Origin: Komagataeibacter intermedius TF2
Lineage (GTDB): Bacteria; Pseudomonadota; Alphaproteobacteria; Acetobacterales; Acetobacteraceae
Assembly: GCF_000964425.1 (NCBI RefSeq)
Contig: NZ_BANF01000041.1
Span: forward strand, 1 to 44,224
DNA: 44,224 nucleotides
Reading direction: 5' to 3'
Below are positions 42,974 to 44,224 of this stretch, in pieces; the first letter of the stretch is position 1, and every line of letters begins with the position of its first letter. The translations under genes were made by a program, and so were the position numbers. The notes beneath the pieces are model-generated. The model saw only the letters and a program-made list of their open reading frames with translations, did not search any database and was not told the origin of the DNA.

Positions 42974-43570
42974 ATGAAAGCGAAAAAAACTTCCGGACCC
43001 AAAATGCGTGACCACTCTCCGGTCCTGACTGAACCATTTGACGAGGCGCATCCCCTGACGGTATCGCGGCCTGAACTTCTGGTTAATGGATCAGATCGTA
43101 TTTTCCGTGAAATGCTGCACAATATTCTGGCATTTTCGGCCCGGATTCAAGAAAATCGCAGTCGTCTTGGACGGCATATTGGTCTGAGCGGCACGCAATA
43201 CACTATTCTGATTTCCATTGCGCATATGGAAATCGAAGAAGTCGGCATCATACAGATTGCCGAGCACATCCATCTCAGCGGGGCATTCGTCACGATTGAA
43301 GTCAACAAGCTGGTTGAGGCGGGACTGGTAAAAAAAGAAGTCAACCCGCATGATCGCCGACGTATTCTACTTCATACGACAGCCAAAGGCCGTGCAAGTC
43401 TTAAAAAACTGACCGAAATTCAGGTTCCGGTTAATGATACAATCTTTCGTGATATTACCCATGAACAAATGCAGCAACTCAGGAGAATATTGCCACTTCT
43501 GCTGCACGGCTCCAACGCCTCCCTACGACTAATGGATGCTCCTGAGCCCCAAGAATCTGACCGAAAATGA
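42974..43570 (+). CDS. MarR-family regulator of the catabolic island
   Basis: 198 residues. A winged helix-turn-helix occupies about residues 75-145: GLSGTQYTILISIAHME, then IIQIAEHIHLSGAFVTIEVNKLVEAGLVKKEVNPHDRRR-type sequence, with the DRR wing motif. MarR proteins often repress aromatic-catabolism genes and release DNA when they bind the substrate or a CoA derivative. ATG 42974 gives an N-terminal tail of about 40 residues that is unusual; ATG 43004 is a shorter alternative. It has its own upstream region after the terminator. The control target is inferred from position and the palindromes at 39591-39703. Confidence 0.88.
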   Translation: MKAKKTSGPKMRDHSPVLTEPFDEAHPLTVSRPELLVNGSDRIFREMLHNILAFSARIQENRSRLGRHIGLSGTQYTILISIAHMEIEEVGIIQIAEHIHLSGAFVTIEVNKLVEAGLVKKEVNPHDRRRILLHTTAKGRASLKKLTEIQVPVNDTIFRDITHEQMQQLRRILPLLLHGSNASLRLMDAPEPQESDRK

Positions 43571-43662
43571 ATTGAAACCTGGAATATGATCAGCCCTGCA
43601 TGGCACTACTTTGGCAGAATGCGTCGCGGGGTCTGGGGTAGAAAATTTCCACAGTGCGGGTA

Positions 43663-44030
43663 TTACCCCGGTGGGTAGTCACAGGATGCGATCAGGAATG
43701 GCCTGTCGTATGGCTGGCAGGCCGGGCTGCGGAAGAGGACTGGTGACTCTTTTTTCCATCCTGCCGCCGTGAGGCGCCGAGACTGGAGAAGGGCGCAGGC
43801 CAACATGGATATCAGGGCGTGCCGGTGCAGCCTGTCCATGATCGCCCCTCAAAGTGATCGAGGCCCGGTTCCTCCCTGAGTTGCCGATGTGCCTGTTCGC
43901 AGACTCATCGGGTCGTAATCGCAGCGGCCATTAGCCTGAGGGATGTATAGGCAGACAGATTGGACAGGTCGTATTTCCGTTCGCCGGTGGAACGCTGGCC
44001 CGCTTCACCCGGCAAGGTAACGGCCTGTCT
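43663..44030 (-). pseudogene. IS701-like transposase, C-terminal remnant
   Basis: On the minus strand the sequence reads ERKYDLSNLSAYTSLRLMAA, then [20 protein letters not shown] and RSWTG, followed in another frame by [20 protein letters not shown] and TAAGWKKESPVLF. This is the conserved C-terminal part of IS701-like transposases. A TGA stands where Trp precedes VCEQ, and a one-base loss separates RSWTG from LHRHAL. The rest of the transposase is absent. Confidence 0.85.
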
Positions 44031-44117
44031 GGACGCCACCCTGGACTACATGCGGGCCGATGGGATGCAGTAAATGGCGTAGTGCCAGTTGCACCTCAGC
44101 CCCTCTGCTCAGGACTA

Positions 44118-44224
44118 GGGCCTGTTATGGCTTGATCCAGTCTGCTGCGGCAGCGATGTGGATGACGGCGAGGAACGACGTTGCTGTTTTTTCATATCTG
44201 GTTGCGACAGCGCGGCACTCCTTG
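44118..44224 (-). mobile_element. IS5-family insertion sequence, left end (cut by window edge)
   Basis: The terminal inverted repeat appears to begin GGGCCTGTTATGGC directly after CTAG at 44115-44118, a usual IS5-type target. Only the first 107 bases are inside the window. Confidence 0.65.
44125..44224 (-). CDS. IS5-family transposase, C-terminal end (partial)
   Basis: The last 32 residues of the transposase end at TAA 44125-44127. KECRAVATRYEKTATSFLAV is the typical end of the second open frame of IS5/IS427-group transposases, in which (K)R-(I/V)ATRY-KTA--FLA is conserved. No stop interrupts the visible part, so this copy may be intact beyond the window. Confidence 0.8.
   Translation of the reverse strand, partial: KECRAVATRYEKTATSFLAVIHIAAAADWIKP

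Noticed and set aside
31328-43570. A known indole-3-acetate (iac) locus
   Set aside because: An amidase, a SnoaL-like protein, an HpaC-type reductase and a MarR gene are shared with iac loci. However, the Rieske oxygenase and short-chain dehydrogenase are missing and the oxygenase is of the HpaB family.
1-44224. tRNA, rRNA, riboswitch or CRISPR features
   Set aside because: I read the spacers for clover-leaf, rRNA and repeat-spacer patterns and found none I could support; a covariance-model search would be needed to exclude small RNAs.

Overview
The window looks like chromosomal DNA of an acetic acid bacterium (Acetobacteraceae, most likely Komagataeibacter/Gluconacetobacter). The reasons are a pentose-phosphate cluster in the order transketolase, fused transaldolase-phosphoglucose isomerase, short-type 6-phosphogluconate dehydrogenase and G6P dehydrogenase, a generally high G+C, many insertion-sequence remnants, and outer-membrane and sugar-uptake genes typical of that group. 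The genus is an inference; no rRNA gene or species marker is present.

Layout. (1) 1-7945, minus strand: tkt, tal-pgi, gnd, zwf and the start of a HAD phosphatase, the oxidative and non-oxidative pentose-phosphate pathway. A convincing terminator separates tal-pgi from gnd. (2) 7946-14104: a 1-kb AT-rich gap, a sugar/proton symporter with a textbook terminator, a yciG/yciF-like stress pair whose first gene is built of 35-residue repeats, a clearly decayed thiamine-diphosphate enzyme gene, and a MetA-type outer-membrane protein. (3) 14791-27176: an organosulfur scavenging region with a four-domain rhodanese, a Gln-type thiol dioxygenase, two SsuD-like flavin monooxygenases, a LysR regulator, a peroxiredoxin, a flavin reductase, a TonB-dependent receptor and SsuBC/SsuA. 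Three control regions share the word ACGTGATT. (4) 27177-31723, lower G+C: an IS1182-like transposase remnant, D-serine dehydratase with a divergent LysR gene, and an AraC regulator divergent from a SnoaL-like protein.

(5) 31724-44224: a catabolic island bounded by two pieces of IS701-like transposase genes. On the minus strand lie an OprB porin, LivHMGF, a Liv-type binding protein and an amidase, tightly packed. Divergent from them lie an HpaC-like flavin reductase, an HpaB-type monooxygenase, a cupin and a DUF2848 protein, followed by a MarR regulator. The layout suggests outer-membrane entry, ABC uptake, amide hydrolysis, hydroxylation by a two-component flavin monooxygenase, and further breakdown by the cupin and the FAH-like DUF2848 protein. 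I cannot name the substrate; this is the best candidate here for an undescribed pathway. The window ends inside an IS5-family element.

All calls come from reading the translated sequence and recognising family motifs; no database search was run.
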